A stretch of DNA of 64,000 nucleotides. Origin: Prostheceraeus crozeri. Taxonomy: Eukaryota; Platyhelminthes; Polycladida; Euryleptidae. How positions within the stretch are numbered: the first letter of the stretch is position 1; the number at the start of each line of letters is the position of its first letter. The stretch covers positions 1,030,001 through 1,094,000 of the forward strand of contig CAJQUW010001972.1 in assembly GCA_907163375.1 (NCBI GenBank), in the 5' to 3' direction. Positions 35,951 through 48,058 of the stretch are shown here, piece by piece. The notes under the pieces are model-generated. The model was not told the DNA's origin. It saw nothing but the letters and a program-made list of their open reading frames with translations, and did no database searches. The position numbers and the translations under genes are program-made.

Positions 35951-37029
35951 AATCTTCATGAGAAATTCTTATTGTACTGTCTTGGCTGAAATTTCATGCT
36001 TTTAATTCAATTTTCATCATGATTTCATGATTCACTAAATTTATGTTTCATTTCTTGAATCTGAGTAGTGATGTGGAGCCATTTAGATCTTTTTAAGTCA
36101 ATTGAAATCATTGCATTTGATTACGTTGTTTGTTGCTCATGATATGATCACGCTTAAGAAGTATCTCCTGAGGTTCAGCATGAAAGCAACAGCAGGTCAT
36201 CGAGTTGTTAATGTAACAAACATTACCTCTCCAAGGCTGTCAAGACACGGCGGATCTGTAAAATATTATCATTTCTTTCTGCATTACACTATCATAATCA
36301 GTCAATTCCGTTGTAATTTCTTCAAAACTGCATAAATGTGCATATCTTACATTTGCTAGCAATACCTAACTGCATTCACCTCGAGTTCATTTAATGAAAT
36401 CGAAACTGCATAAAAATTGGGGATTTAATAAATGCTGAGTTACCACTCTACCTAATATACTTACTCTTTGGTTCAAAACACATCAAAAATTTCTGTGCCT
36501 GAGGAACTGACATGTTCTGACACAGTTTTCATGATCGCACTCTTTATCGTCAAAGTCACAATCAACTAATTGCCATCCATAAAAAATTCTGTACTGTCCT
36601 TGAAACCGTTCACAGACAGGGAGATTTAAATTACTTGCAAAGGAGAAAGATTTGTGCTGATGTGTCAAATACCAACATTTCCGGTCATAAAATGACCTGA
36701 TATGTCGAAATTGTAACTAATCTTGCGGAACTGAGATGTCCAATCAAACTTTTAATTTCCTTGCTGTCCAAAATGATGCTGAAGTTCGGCAATCTGCTGG
36801 TACACAATATGATGAGATCGACAAAATGATAGAAATAAAACCAAACTTTAACTTTTGATTCTCTGTTGATTCAACACTTTAAAATTATTAGTAACTTTGT
36901 ACGAATTTTAGCATAAATTAGTAAGATATTGCTGTTTTTTATCCTGCCTACTAAAGGTCACTAAAACCACAGCCTTTGCATTCAAGGTGAGGATGATTAA
37001 GAAAAATGGGGACTAGTCGCCCTTGATGC
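35951..37029. other. no gene seen
   Basis: AT-rich sequence; holds the weak third relative of the dispersed repeat at about 36440-36480. Confidence 0.45.
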
Positions 37030-37460
37030 TATGACAGAGGCCAATACTTGTTTCTTATTGCGGAGTCGACGAATAATCGGAAGACACTCCGAATGCTGGT
37101 GATGTAGAAGGCTTGTTTATAAATATCTCTGGATACGACATCGGTGATATATTCAGATGCCCTGCTCATATAAGACGGATCGAACAGAGCATGTTTTTAC
37201 CTACATACGCAGCATTCTGGAAATGTAGCACTCCTGTGTGGCTCCACTAAAGCACAACTAAACGCTCTTGAAGTCGTTCAGAGAAGAGTCACCCTCATGA
37301 TAGAGTAGAGTGCATCCCAATCAAGTGCCACGATTAAAAAATTATGAAGGTCTTTTAGCGAACCATAGGTTAGAAAAACTAAGCACTAGACGTTTTATTG
37401 TATGGAAGGCCTTATGTCAGAGGCAATTTAAGATATTGACGACCTTGTGGACCTTAGTTA
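37030..37460 (+). mobile_element. LINE reverse transcriptase C-terminal relic
   Basis: The frames read TYIRSILE near 37199 and STKAQLNALEVVQRRVTLMIE near 37244. The order Y-x-R-x-x-LEY...P-V-W then L-x-x-LE-x-VQRRAT is the thumb region of non-LTR (Jockey/CR1/RTE-type) reverse transcriptases. The reading frame changes between the blocks and there are stops (for example TAG after EM at about 37223 and after MIE at about 37307), so it is an old relic. Clade not resolved. Confidence 0.6.
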
Positions 37461-39439
37461 CATGATAATTTTTATCAAATCCCTCTGGTTGCATGCGATA
37501 CTCTGTGTTATGTCTTTATTCTTTAGTTCCAACTTGGATCTGGGTCCAAGATTTGGACCCAATTTTCATCTTTGTCAGAAAGTCATCCAATATTAAGTTT
37601 GTGAAACTGATAGGTGTAAGAGCACTTTCCTTACATCTTGTGAATCGCGTTTTTCGTAGCTGTTACTGAATGCTTTTTTGCATGCTTATTTATTTCTTTA
37701 ATGTATTATGATCAGCCACGGCAGTTTATCGTGAAGTGAATGCTCAATATTAATATTGCAGCGTGCATATTCTCAGTGACAGCATTGCTAAAGGACGAAT
37801 CAAAAAAGATGAATGGAACTAACTTATTCATCAATGATTCCGAGATATCTAGACGAGTTCTGGTGCAGATAGCAGTTCGGCACGGATGCAGATTTTGCTT
37901 TTGTGAACATTTTTAATCATATAAAAGAGCAATTTAACGTTTAAATAATGAAAAATGCATTTTGTATTGTTGGAATGCTATTTTAGCTTTCGGTTCACAA
38001 TTGTTCACAATAGCCGATTTCCCGTCAAAAGTAGCTAACCCAAATCCCAATTTATTTGTGAATGGCAATCTGCAATTCTAAGTAACTTCAATGTGAATAC
38101 GAAGAAAGGTGTCCTGCACATGCTCAAAGAATTCAAGTGATTAGGAGAACACATAAAATGACTACTTCAACGAGTCATTTACAATAAAAATTTATTTAAC
38201 TGCATCTGAATTTCAGATACTCTAGTCAATGTCTATGATCTAATAGATGATGATTAGCTTTTGTTATAATGACTCCTTCAGTTTGAATATCCAAACCTCT
38301 GCAATATTGACATTTCCCTTTTTTCCACTGTTTGTGCACATAAATCTAGTTTCAAAATGCCTCTCCTCTTCTTCAGTCATGTGTGCTAGCCTGAATTATG
38401 AACTGCATAAAGCAGTAGAAACATTGAGAAAGCCATTGAAAGATCTCAAAATTTTCAACAATGAAACATAATTAATGACTGGTTTGTCTTTGAGTCTTTC
38501 CAGAATTGTAGACAACAAATCTAGCTCTCCATTTAATACAGCAAGTGTCTTATGCTTCCCATCTTCGTCATCCTTTAATCCTGTGATTGCGTTTTGTGGT
38601 ATTTTGAAGGTTGAGGGTTTCTGGCTACGTATACAATTTAGTCTCCATCTGTTGACAAAATGATTTGAGGCAAGACGTTCTCACACCTTTAAAAATTTCA
38701 AAACAATTATGTCAGCAAAATACAAATAGATTTAAATTGACCGTTATGAATTTTGTATGACAACTTTTAAAGCGTACTGAATATTGAATTGTCAAATAGA
38801 GTCCTTCAAGCTCCACTTCATGTTTTTTAATAAATCACTAATCGCTAATTTGAATATGTTAGGTGAACATGCTTTCGATCATGTACAGCAAGTAGCGATG
38901 AAACTGATTGAACAGTGCATTCAGACACCACAAGTCATGATTTATCCCAATTTTGGTTTGACTCAGAAACATTCCTCTCAAAAAGCATATTTTTGCAAAA
39001 TAACAAAATAATTTAGATTTCCTTTAGTTACACATGATAGCACACCATGATTGAGACATGCATCATAGAATTTTTGTTATTTCTCTCTATTGTAGGTTCT
39101 AGCAAAAACCTGTTTCACTTGATGATGGTCATTGGATTTATTATGACTAATTGAATAATTCATTACACATTTTTCATGGATGAGAATTGGTTTTGACGAT
39201 CATGAAATTGAGCTGGGAAAGGTACAGTTACATCAACTATATTTTTCTCATATTTTTAGAAAGATTAGGCCTATAGACAAAAAAGCGAATCATAACTATC
39301 AATTATGCCTTTTCAAAAGTTGCCATACAAACTCATTTTAAAAATATTCTTGTGAAATTAATTTCAAGTTAGATGTCAATATAGTTAAAAAGAAATAACA
39401 AAAGATGAAATTACAAGTTTTCCAGCAATTTTCAAATGC
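37461..39439. other. no gene seen
   Basis: About 2 kb of AT-rich sequence with short unassigned open frames. Confidence 0.45.
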
Positions 39440-39445
39440 CACAGC

Positions 39446-40313
39446 CAAGGTTGGGAAAAGACTTGTATTGGGTGTACCCAATACAGGTTTAGGGCCAAAA
39501 CTTGGATCAAAACCCAAAACCCAAGCCCAAGTTTCAATTTATGAGTAGAATGAAGTAAACGAAGTGCATTTTTTGTATTTTGTGTGACATAAAGATTCTT
39601 CTATAGGAAAAAAATTCCTATTGAGCCCATAATAAATGTGGTATTAGTGGAAAACGATTTTTTATTTCAATAACGGTAATTAGTAGCCTAAGTACACGCG
39701 CTACGTTACAAACTTTCCTTTGATTTAACCTACGCTGATGTACTGACTAAATGAAGATCTTTGATTTAGTTATGATTGAATTACACATTGCTCACAACAG
39801 AGTTATTGTCTCCATTTTGTCTTTCAGAAATATAAACAAACTTGATAAATATTATAGCTGCGCAGTAAGTGCACGGTTAAACATATTTAGAATGCGAAAT
39901 CGAATTGGATTTATTTTGGAAGAATGTCGGCTATCGCAGGAAGTTAAGGGTGCGAAGATAACTGCGAAGATACGAAATGCATGAAATATATAAAATTCAA
40001 GATGCACAAATGCAACAAAAAGCATGTAAGCTCACAGAGAATAGGATGCAACATGCACGAACTTCCAATGCGCGGTATTGTCAAGCTCAAAATGAAATAG
40101 CTAATAATCACTTTCTGAAATATTCTGTGAATTGAGTGGTATTTTGATGAAAAATCGGAACTTCATGCTCTTACCATGTAGTTCTCCTAAGATTCAAATC
40201 AAAATGTTAAGTTTTGTTACTTTATTTGTGTATATGCAGCATTACATGTAATAGAAGACCCAAGTTTTGTATCACTTACCCAAGGTCGACCCAAAACTCA
40301 AGGTCCAACCTTG
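39446..40313. mobile_element. MITE-like element, 868 bp, with TTGGGT motifs
   Basis: Ends CAAGGTTGG (39446) and CCAACCTTG (ending 40313) are inverted. Subterminal TTGGGT/ACCCAA words recur several times at both ends. CACAG lies just outside each end (39440-39444 and 40315-40319), one base away, a possible target duplication. The start resembles some hAT ends, but an 8-bp duplication is not seen. No transposase inside. Confidence 0.55.
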
Positions 40314-40318
40314 TCACA

Positions 40319-40744
40319 GTTATAATCTAATTCATTCTTCATGAAAATTATTGATTGAAATGAAGGATTTGTACGTTAATTGTTATTAGAATACGAGAAT
40401 ACGGAAGTTATCAAAATTTTGCTTTTTGATATCATGCAATTAGGATTTGGATTACTTCATTCGATGGTACATACACGCATGACAACTATAGGTTTGGAAT
40501 TATGAAGAAAATTTGAAGTCACATTGCTGGACATACTGCTTACATGTCCTTCCTTCGTATTAACTATTGACCGTGCATTCATTATTTTGCATTTTGTGTT
40601 CTCAAAAATGTGGTCTATCTGATCCAAGTAATAAGTAAAAAGGAAGCTGCAGATTTCGGTCACAAATGATTTTGGCACCACCCAAAAGCTGTGATGCAAT
40701 GATGTCAAGCATAAAGAGCGACTCTTTCTTCCACGGGATCTCGG
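40319..40744. other. no gene seen
   Basis: Sequence between two transposons without coding signal; the minus-strand frame over 40457-40813 runs into the hAT end and is not a gene. Confidence 0.45.
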
Positions 40745-40752
40745 CTTGAACC

Positions 40753-41994
40753 CAGTGCTGAATCTAGGATATGAAATCCGGGGGGGTCCTACAAGCTGCA
40801 AGGGAGCAGGCAAATCTGCTATATTTTACCGACTAGACACGGTTAAGAAAGAGATCTGACACTACTGAACTAGTGATCAGCTTAGACATGTATATGAATA
40901 TAAGTGAAATAAAAACTGATGCGTTCAAGAAATGTAAGTATATTCAAATCAAAAAAGTTTTATTCTGCGACACTTCTGCGATGACCATGATCGCATGATC
41001 TCAGTAACTGTTTCGTCACTCAGTTCATTTGGTCCCTCAATTGCAACCATCATTAAATGATTAAGGGACACAGGGGACAATTTGTTCCGCAATTTGGTGT
41101 GAATGCCATTCATGGCACTAAATGACCGCTCAACACTAGCAGTGGTAGATGGAGTGCATTCAATGCAGCAGCTCAGGGCTCGCAGGAGAGGATATCCCAG
41201 ATCCCTAGTGAGCAAGTCATGTATTGGCTTCCCATCCGGTAATTCCTTGGATTTCTCTTGAGCAAAATAGTGAAAGCTCAAGGCCTCAGATCTTAGTCGA
41301 TCTAAATTCTCAAAAACATGTGGGAAAAGACGCCCAATATTTTCTACAGATGTCTGAAAGTCATCAGCAGCCGCACATGTTCTGTAAGTTGATAATACAG
41401 CCGCACTTCGCATGAAAATGCTTGCACTGTTATTAAACTTCTGATCTAAAGTATCAACAAACTTTTTATGTAGTCTTTTGATGGTTGGCGCTACTTCACT
41501 AGTATCATCATCTTCAATGTGTACAACCTCTGAAGCTTTATCATAAAGAATCCGCGCTTGATCACGCCATGAAGCATTATCATTATTAACTATGTCAGAC
41601 AGATGATTTTTCGTTGACTGAACGAAGTATTCGATGTTAGATGCAGATACAGTCAAAGTCTGCAAATGGCGGCTCAATGATGATATAGCATTTAGTACTG
41701 CATCTACTGCAACCAGCAGGACAACCAGCGATTGTCCTATCATGCAATAAGTACTTATTTTTAAATGTTTGGGTTTGTCACACCATTCCCTCTCATATGG
41801 CATTATCCGATGGATAAATTCAGAAAAACACATGCTCACTCACAGATGATGAATTTGTCACAATATTGACAAGGAAATGGAGATTTCTTGCTAGAGAGCA
41901 TATGGGCAAAATGTGATATTTTCCTACGGGAGGGCAAGTTGCGATGCCGGGGGGAATTCCCCCCCCCCAAAGCACCCCCGTAGATTCTTTACTG
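40753..41994 (-). mobile_element. internally deleted hAT transposon with 8-bp target duplication
   Basis: Ends CAGTGCTGAATCTAGG (40753) and, on the minus strand from 41994, CAGTAAAGAATCTACGG are inverted, each followed by a G run. Perfect 8-bp direct repeats CTTGAACC flank it at 40745-40752 and 41995-42002. At 1242 bp it is too short for a full hAT. It carries only the C-terminal part of a transposase in antisense orientation. Confidence 0.93.
40949..41839 (-). CDS. hAT transposase C-terminal half (ZMYM1-like)
   Basis: A single open frame of 296 residues encodes the end of a hAT transposase. Residues about 20-200 correspond to the part of the RNase-H-like and helical insertion region usual in ZMYM1-like relatives. 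The last 70 residues are the dimerisation domain: TPSTTASVERSFSAMNGIHT, then RNKLSPVSLNHLMMVAIEG. This domain holds the conserved A-x-VERSFS and R-N-x-L signatures, with the late catalytic glutamate expected in the S-x-ERSFS block. The N-terminal zinc finger and first catalytic aspartate are missing, so it cannot be an active enzyme alone; the open frame is uninterrupted, so the deletion copy is young. A start at the first ATG is only nominal. Confidence 0.85.
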   Translation of the reverse strand: MSMCFSEFIHRIMPYEREWCDKPKHLKISTYCMIGQSLVVLLVAVDAVLNAISSLSRHLQTLTVSASNIEYFVQSTKNHLSDIVNNDNASWRDQARILYDKASEVVHIEDDDTSEVAPTIKRLHKKFVDTLDQKFNNSASIFMRSAAVLSTYRTCAAADDFQTSVENIGRLFPHVFENLDRLRSEALSFHYFAQEKSKELPDGKPIHDLLTRDLGYPLLRALSCCIECTPSTTASVERSFSAMNGIHTKLRNKLSPVSLNHLMMVAIEGPNELSDETVTEIMRSWSSQKCRRIKLF

Positions 41995-42002
41995 CTTGAA
42001 CC

Positions 42003-43499
42003 CCTTCAAAAAATGCGCTATCCCCTGGGTCATAAGTAAAGTTCGATCAAGGGACCTGCTGATTCTATGTTTTAACTAACAATTTTTCTTTCGACATCCG
42101 CATTTGTTTGCCACATGCTGTCAATATCTTGAAGTCAACTTGGCAATTTCATCGTGATCTTTTACAAAAGATGAACTATGATGATTTTCCTTGCCATGAA
42201 TTTCATTGGCAAATGCTAACTAAATAAATAAAACATGATGTTCGTGCAATTTCCGAATTGTCCAACTTTTAAGCAGTTGTAAAGTTTTACTTCCTTTCGA
42301 CATTTAAATTCATAAATGGAAACAGACTTTCAGTATCGCAGACATTGATGCGGGAATGTCCTTATTTCAATTTTACCGGAATTACTTTATCTTCGTTTCA
42401 GCTGTCACAGAAAAGCTTTGTCTTTTGTAAATTGATATTAAGGGAGAGATGACGAGACTAGTTAGTTAATCTGCCTGAAATTCACCTTAACTCTAATTAG
42501 GAAGCACTTCCGTCAGTCAAAATGTATTGAAATAGCGCATTTCATGAAATAAAGTTTCTTGCATTGGTTGTTATTGCCATAGTGAATGAACTTCAACTTT
42601 TGTCTTTTGAAGTTGATGTGAAGTCAAGTAAAGCTGCAGGATTTTGAAAATTTAACAATTTATCAATCTTTAAATCATAGACAACAACGAAGCGTTATTG
42701 TGGGCCTAAATGAGTGTTTAAGCCTAGTGACTCTGTGCATTGCATTTTAATACATGTATGTGACCCTTTGCATTTTGGGTAATTAACATGAAACCCTAGC
42801 AGAAGTGTGACAAGATTAGTAGGTGGGTCATGTTGGACCGGGTTTGGCCGGTGCGGGCCAAGATTGATTGTGCATGAAAATTCATTTCCACTTCCTCTAT
42901 TCCTTTACTTTATATATTATTATTCTATTTGACTTCATTAATATTTTATTTTCAGTTCTTCTGCTTCGTTTCCCCTCGATTCAATTATGTTTTTATTGCA
43001 TGTGGCAGTGTAAACTGCAGTGTTTAAATGCGACTTTGATTTAGATAATGTGCCACAAGAAAAGCAGTCATTGGATAATGTCCTTTAACAGTCTTATGTG
43101 TGGGAAACCTTGTAGCGATTCAAGGTCTTGCACATAAAAAATGCAAAAGTAGCAGCTTGCCCATAATGCTACAAAAAACCAATTCAAAGAATCAAGGAGG
43201 CATCATGAAAACCACGAAATCCTATATTTTCGTGTATCCCTAGAGCAAAAGAAGATCAAATCTAAAATCCCCTTTATAGAAAAAACGACATTGAAAATGA
43301 TAAAACATCAAGGTAATTCAAGCATAAATTAAAATGTGTTTTCTCCTGTTGCATGGTGTTGGAAAGCAACATGAATCATGCCTTGTGGTTATTAAAGTTA
43401 GATTATAGTTTCTGATGTCATCCAATTGATTATAACTACTATGACAACTGACATGTGATGGCAAATACTTGATCCAACCAATTGTCATCAGTTACACAA
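42003..43499. other. no gene seen
   Basis: AT-rich sequence. A short GC patch near 42828-42865 (GGACCGGGTTTGGCCGGTGC) recalls the patch at 4745-4845. Confidence 0.4.
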
Positions 43500-43502
43500 C
43501 CA

Positions 43503-43562
43503 GCCTGTAGCTCAGCTAGCTTGAGCAAAAAGTCAAGAGTTCAAGTCCAATCAGACGCACAC
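43503..43562 (+). repeat. degenerate tRNA-like sequence
   Basis: GCCTGTAGCTCAGCTAGC followed by AGAGTTCAAGTCC resembles the 5' half and box B of a tRNA, but the anticodon stem is missing between them. Probably a SINE head. Confidence 0.45.
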
Positions 43563-45837
43563 TTTCCAATGACAATTTAATCTAAGCTTTTTCCAATTCA
43601 TGAATTAAACTATTCATTCCATTTCGGATTGCATAGCATTCCAATGCACTCCATTTTGAATGAATTTGTATTTTTCAAATATGAGCAAACTTATGCATCA
43701 TCAGCCTGCTGCTGATGTTGAGAATTGAAGTTTACGCGTGATCGGTATTGATTTGAGGAAAATACAAAAGTCAATATTCACTTTTAGTTGCACTATGCTG
43801 TATGAAAACCATGAGGAAAACAAAGGTGAAATTGAGACGCTATTTGAAACATAAATTTCTTCACCAAGTTTATTACCGGACATCATGAAAACTGTTTTCG
43901 AAAACAAACAAACAAAAGTTTCATCCCTTCAAAAGCAAGAAGATTCTATTTTCAATAGGACGAGAATTAGTATTGGTGTTATTTTAGAGAGCGTTTTCTT
44001 TGGGAAGCCGCTCCGTTTAATCCAGAAGACATCTATTGACATTTCATCTTCCGTTGCGACAAAGTCAATATGATAGGTTGACCAAAATCATCATCGAAAC
44101 TAAATTGTCGACACGTTTGATACAATAGAGTAAACATTTCATATTTATTCACTCCAAGTTTGGAAATAATATTCAATGGCAGAAATTCTCGTCTTACTCA
44201 ACCCGTATCACCAAAACAAAATCGGTTTCCTCTGTCTACAAACAGAGAAAGAGCTTAAGTTTTCGAGCAGTCATTCCACAGCTGCTCCTGAAAAAACTTG
44301 TCGACAAAAAATAGAACCAGCAACCCATAATGCCTTCAAAAAGGACATGAAACACGAACGCTTCCGACAATGTTCCTTTCTTGTCAAGTTTGCTTACTTG
44401 TCGCTCTCGCGTTCCGAAGTAGTGATTCATAATCTATCGGGGTTGTTGTTATCAACTGCCGCAAGATTGCGATAAAAGGCCTTCTGCTTTATAATTCTAC
44501 GAGCATTCTAAGCTATCGACTTCAGATGAACTTTTGTCAAAAGTACATCAATTGAGGCAGTGGTGTTGATATAGATGATTCAACTGGAGCCAGGATTGAT
44601 CTCTGTCCTGGTTGATAAATATGTCTAATAATACTTTGAATTTGATTACTACAATTGATTGCAAAAATAATTTGAAATTTCTGCTTTGAATGAATATCGG
44701 CTGCAAATGCAGAAATAAATGATCAGGTTCCGGCATCCTTCAGCTCCCTATTAGAACACCCACACCGGTGTTACTTTTCTCACTTTCCCCTGTTCTCAGT
44801 TTCCGGGCGAAAAGTGCAAAGCAGCCTAGAATTTCCTGGAGAAAAACAGTTGCTAAGTCCGGAAGACGGAAGATTAAATTTGCACTATCGTCTCCTTTTT
44901 CGAGAGTGAAATTAAGTAATAGAGGTTTTCTGATATATTTTCTCCGGTCAGCAATTTGGGGAGAAAGAGTAATATAAAACTAGTTCAAAGGTGCATCGAG
45001 ATCGAGGAGGACGATTCCTCTGGACTTTTGGAGCAAACTTTTAAAGAATTGCTCCGAATCTCCTGAAATTTTCTCAACTACATTTTTCGTGCAATCTCTC
45101 TAATGTTGGCATTCATTTACATCAAATCTATTATCTTTTTACTATAACGTTAGCAATACAAAGTTTATAATCCCCAAGTTTATAAAGTTTTTGAGTTCTG
45201 GTCATACTACGCGCATCTCCTTAATGATTGCCATTACTGAAAAGTTACTTATCAGATAGATTTGTGAACTAGATTTCTTACCAGACAGATTTGTGAATGG
45301 AATAAACTCAAACATATGCACATGAAATGTGGAAGATTTTCTTTCATAGATAGCCATTCTAATGCATCTGTGAAATGGCATTCTACAATTGTAGGCAACC
45401 TCAAACAGGATTCGAGAACAACGACTTGCAGATGCCTAAGAAATGATGATCAGGAAAATACATAAAAATGATTAGTTAACATGCCATTGCTACTAAAACT
45501 TTTAATAAGTAGAAATATATTTGAAATTTGAACTTCAAGGACACTGTTCAATGTCTGTAGCATCATGACATAATTCATAAACTCACATTTATAAAATGCT
45601 GTACTTATATAGGAAATCGATGAGCTTCGTATATAGCTATATCACATAAAATGTTTACAATATCAGCGAAATTCATACTTCAGAAGAAAAGTACTTTTCA
45701 ATGTTGGACAAACAAAACTGACTAGCACCTCATTAAGTGAGCTGAATTGCCTCCTACAGCAAGACACTATTCGTAACTAACAAAAATCCTTATTTGAACT
45801 TATTTGAACAACAACAATTTACTCGCAAAAACAGTTA
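43563..45837. other. no gene seen
   Basis: AT-rich sequence. Open frames at 44176-44475 (99 residues) and 44768-44977 (69 residues, basic) show no similarity that I recognise. Confidence 0.4.
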
Positions 45838-47099
45838 GAGATCGATTTTAATTGTTCCCCAAGACGTGGTCAGGCATATCTTCTTCCTGTATTTGTCATC
45901 CTCCTCCTCATCAGAAAATTCAGTGGTCCTCTTTATAATTACCTTTTTCCCCTCGGTAATCTCGACAGAAGAAGTCGCACCACAGCTTTCCTCTTGGCAC
46001 AGTTGTTGAAATCTTCTTTTTTCAGTCACAGAGAGCTCTCGATACGCCAAAAGATCTGAATCACTGCTGTGTCCAGTTTCCTTCTTGATGTCCTCCTTCT
46101 TTGCTCCTCCTTGGAATAGCCGGGAGATCTTCGTTCACTTCAACGAATGATTGGCATAAAAACCTTCAATATTGGCATCAGCAAACAAACTTTTTATATA
46201 CTCTCCCAACTTGTTTTCTCCTACGGCTTGATCTTTGAACCATTTTTCTGATGTGGGATTTTCTAACGGCTGAAGATAAAAGTGATGAACATTCTTTCCT
46301 GTTTTTGGTCGATGACTAATGTACAAGTTGTAAATTTTTACGATGTTTCTTGGACTGTCACTTTCAAATCGGTCAACACATTTGGCATCGATGACACCGT
46401 CTCGTAAACCGCCACTTCTAGTTTTGGTGCAGTCTTCAGTATATCGTAAAAACATTTTACCGGAATCCGGGTCACTGAGGAGCTGGATTTGAGAATTCTC
46501 TCCAAACCGCAATTGACGATGTTCCTTTCTGGCTCTGAGTCCGAAATGTAAGACAATTAAATAAATCAATGTCCTTAGCAGCTTTCGAGGAGATTCTGTT
46601 CCCAAATGATTGTCTGTCGAAAGCCTCTCTTCAGTATCCTTAGAAATGCAGCTTGCTTTTTTCTTATATCGGCCGATTCCTTCCCTTGTTGCACTCTTCA
46701 TGCAAGCATCTAGAGCTTGAACTCCCTCAGTGAATTCAGCGTCTTTGAAAAGTTCCATTGACGTTTAAGCTCATAGTGAAAATAGTGGAATAAAGAAGAA
46801 ATCAATTGTCTTAGACTCTCTCCGGGAAACTTTGAGCCGTCCTTTTTCCTAATGTCATTAATGAAAAGGGGCAGCAGAAAAGCGACATTGTCTTTTGACA
46901 TCATTTCAATGGAGTTCAATACCATAAGTTCTGTTGAATTAATTTGTAAAATATGCTGATTTCTAGCATCGTTGTATTCTCTAAACGTTTTGTAAGCCCA
47001 ATTTTCTTTATAAACATTTGCATGAGGCATCATTTCCTTTATTTTTCTATCTATATCTTCTGGTGTAGAAAACTGTTGAAGTGGTGCTGAATCAGTCAT
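45838..47099 (-). pseudogene. Crypton-type tyrosine recombinase (DUF3504/KIAA1958-like)
   Basis: Three minus-strand frames form one gene-like unit. 47099-46710 gives the helical N-terminal core-binding region (MTDSAPLQQFSTPEDIDRKI start). 46758-46135 gives the catalytic half, with the first arginine in HFGLRARKEH and a DUF3504-type stretch around RTLIYLIVLHFGL and YISHRPKTGKN. The continuation after 46135 reads TKISRLFQGG, ETGHSS and LLAYRE, giving the second histidine and the nucleophile tyrosine. An acidic, basic tail follows to 45838. Breaks: a frameshift near 46757 and a TGA at 46132-46134. In NHSLK the box-II arginine is lysine. Such recombinases cut and join DNA through the tyrosine. 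The few breaks point to a fairly recent loss; a host-domesticated relative is less likely. Confidence 0.8.
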
Positions 47100-47456
47100 T
47101 CTTGAACGAGATTGTTATGATTACTGATACTGTCCACGTATCATGGCTTAAAATTTGAAATCCAAACACTGCAAGGTACAGATAGTAGCATAGCAAGCTG
47201 CAAAATGTAAAACTTGCTGGGCTGCATAGATAAAACCATGGAATTCTAATATACCTAGAAGTCCATGGACAAAAATGAACTAGATCGCTTTACATGTGGA
47301 TATCCATGTGTGTCTCAGGTCTATAGCCTTCATAGATTTCTTGCAATGTTTTCGTCAATATCCACAATTCACAGACATTTAGAAGTCTATGCACAATTAT
47401 GCATAGAACAGCATTTTCACAGATTCTACATAGATTTCTAGAAAGTATTTAACAAA
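47100..47456. other. no gene seen
   Basis: AT-rich sequence just 5' of the recombinase relic (which is read leftward). I see no TATA box or repeat that I could defend. Confidence 0.45.
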
Positions 47457-47457
47457 G

Positions 47458-47654
47458 TTAATACATGGCTTACTAGTGCATGACTAGTGCATCCACTCTC
47501 TGGTAATTGCACTCATTATAGAGATATCTCTATTTATATTCTATTTCTATTAAATAGAAATCTCTATTTCTCGTGCAATTATCCATCGTGAATGCACAGT
47601 AAGCCATGTATTAACTAATAGTGAATGCACAGTAAGCCATGTATTAACTAATAG
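47458..47654. mobile_element. MITE with 33-bp tandem duplication of one end
   Basis: The left end TTAATACATGGCTTACT (47458) is inverted at the right (AGTAAGCCATGTATTAA, to 47614). Subterminal GGTAATTGCAC/GTGCAATTATCC words also mirror each other. A 33-bp unit (47589-47621) containing the right end is repeated exactly at 47622-47654. Confidence 0.8.
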
Positions 47655-47715
47655 TAATATGTTCCAAACCATAGAAATCCGACTTTCGCTTTGTCTGAGT
47701 TAGTGAGACTAAGAA

Positions 47716-48001
47716 TGAAGATATATTGCCTTTCAAATGACAGCCTAAATCGTCGGCGTAGCGCCAGTGAAAGTGGTATTGAGGTGATTCGTATGTGGTT
47801 CATAATTTGGACTCGTAGATATGTTAAGCTTTACATACTTAAATGCTCTCAGCTGTATGGGCTATGTAGAAAATTATCATGGATTTTAGGTTCAGTAACA
47901 ATGCATAATTATACTGTATTACATTTCAAATGATCAGCCTAAATCGTCTGGCGCTACGCGCCGACGATTTAGGCTGTCATTTGAAATGCAATATATCTTC
48001 A
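47716..48001. mobile_element. MITE, 286 bp, with a hairpin at its right end
   Basis: The left end TGAAGATATATTGC plus TTTCAAATGACAGCCTAAAT is repeated inverted at the right end (47950-48001). A third, direct copy of the inner part lies at 47925-47955, so 47925-47988 is itself a hairpin with arms of about 31 bases around CTACG. No coding capacity. Confidence 0.85.
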
Positions 48002-48016
48002 ATGGTATTACATAGC

Positions 48017-48058
48017 AAATTAGACGGCCTTATTTATGCAATTAAGGCCGCCTAATTT
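48017..48058. repeat. short perfect-stem hairpin
   Basis: AAATTAG and CGGCCTTA are mirrored by TAAGGCCG and CTAATTT around a 10-base loop. It lies 16 bases after the MITE end. Confidence 0.75.

Noticed and set aside
40457-40813. 118-residue minus-strand ORF
   Set aside because: Its start lies inside the hAT end at 40753, and no similarity is recognisable in the rest.
43503-43562. Possible tRNA gene with GCCTGTAGCTCAG start
   Set aside because: The anticodon stem and loop are missing between the D arm and the T arm.
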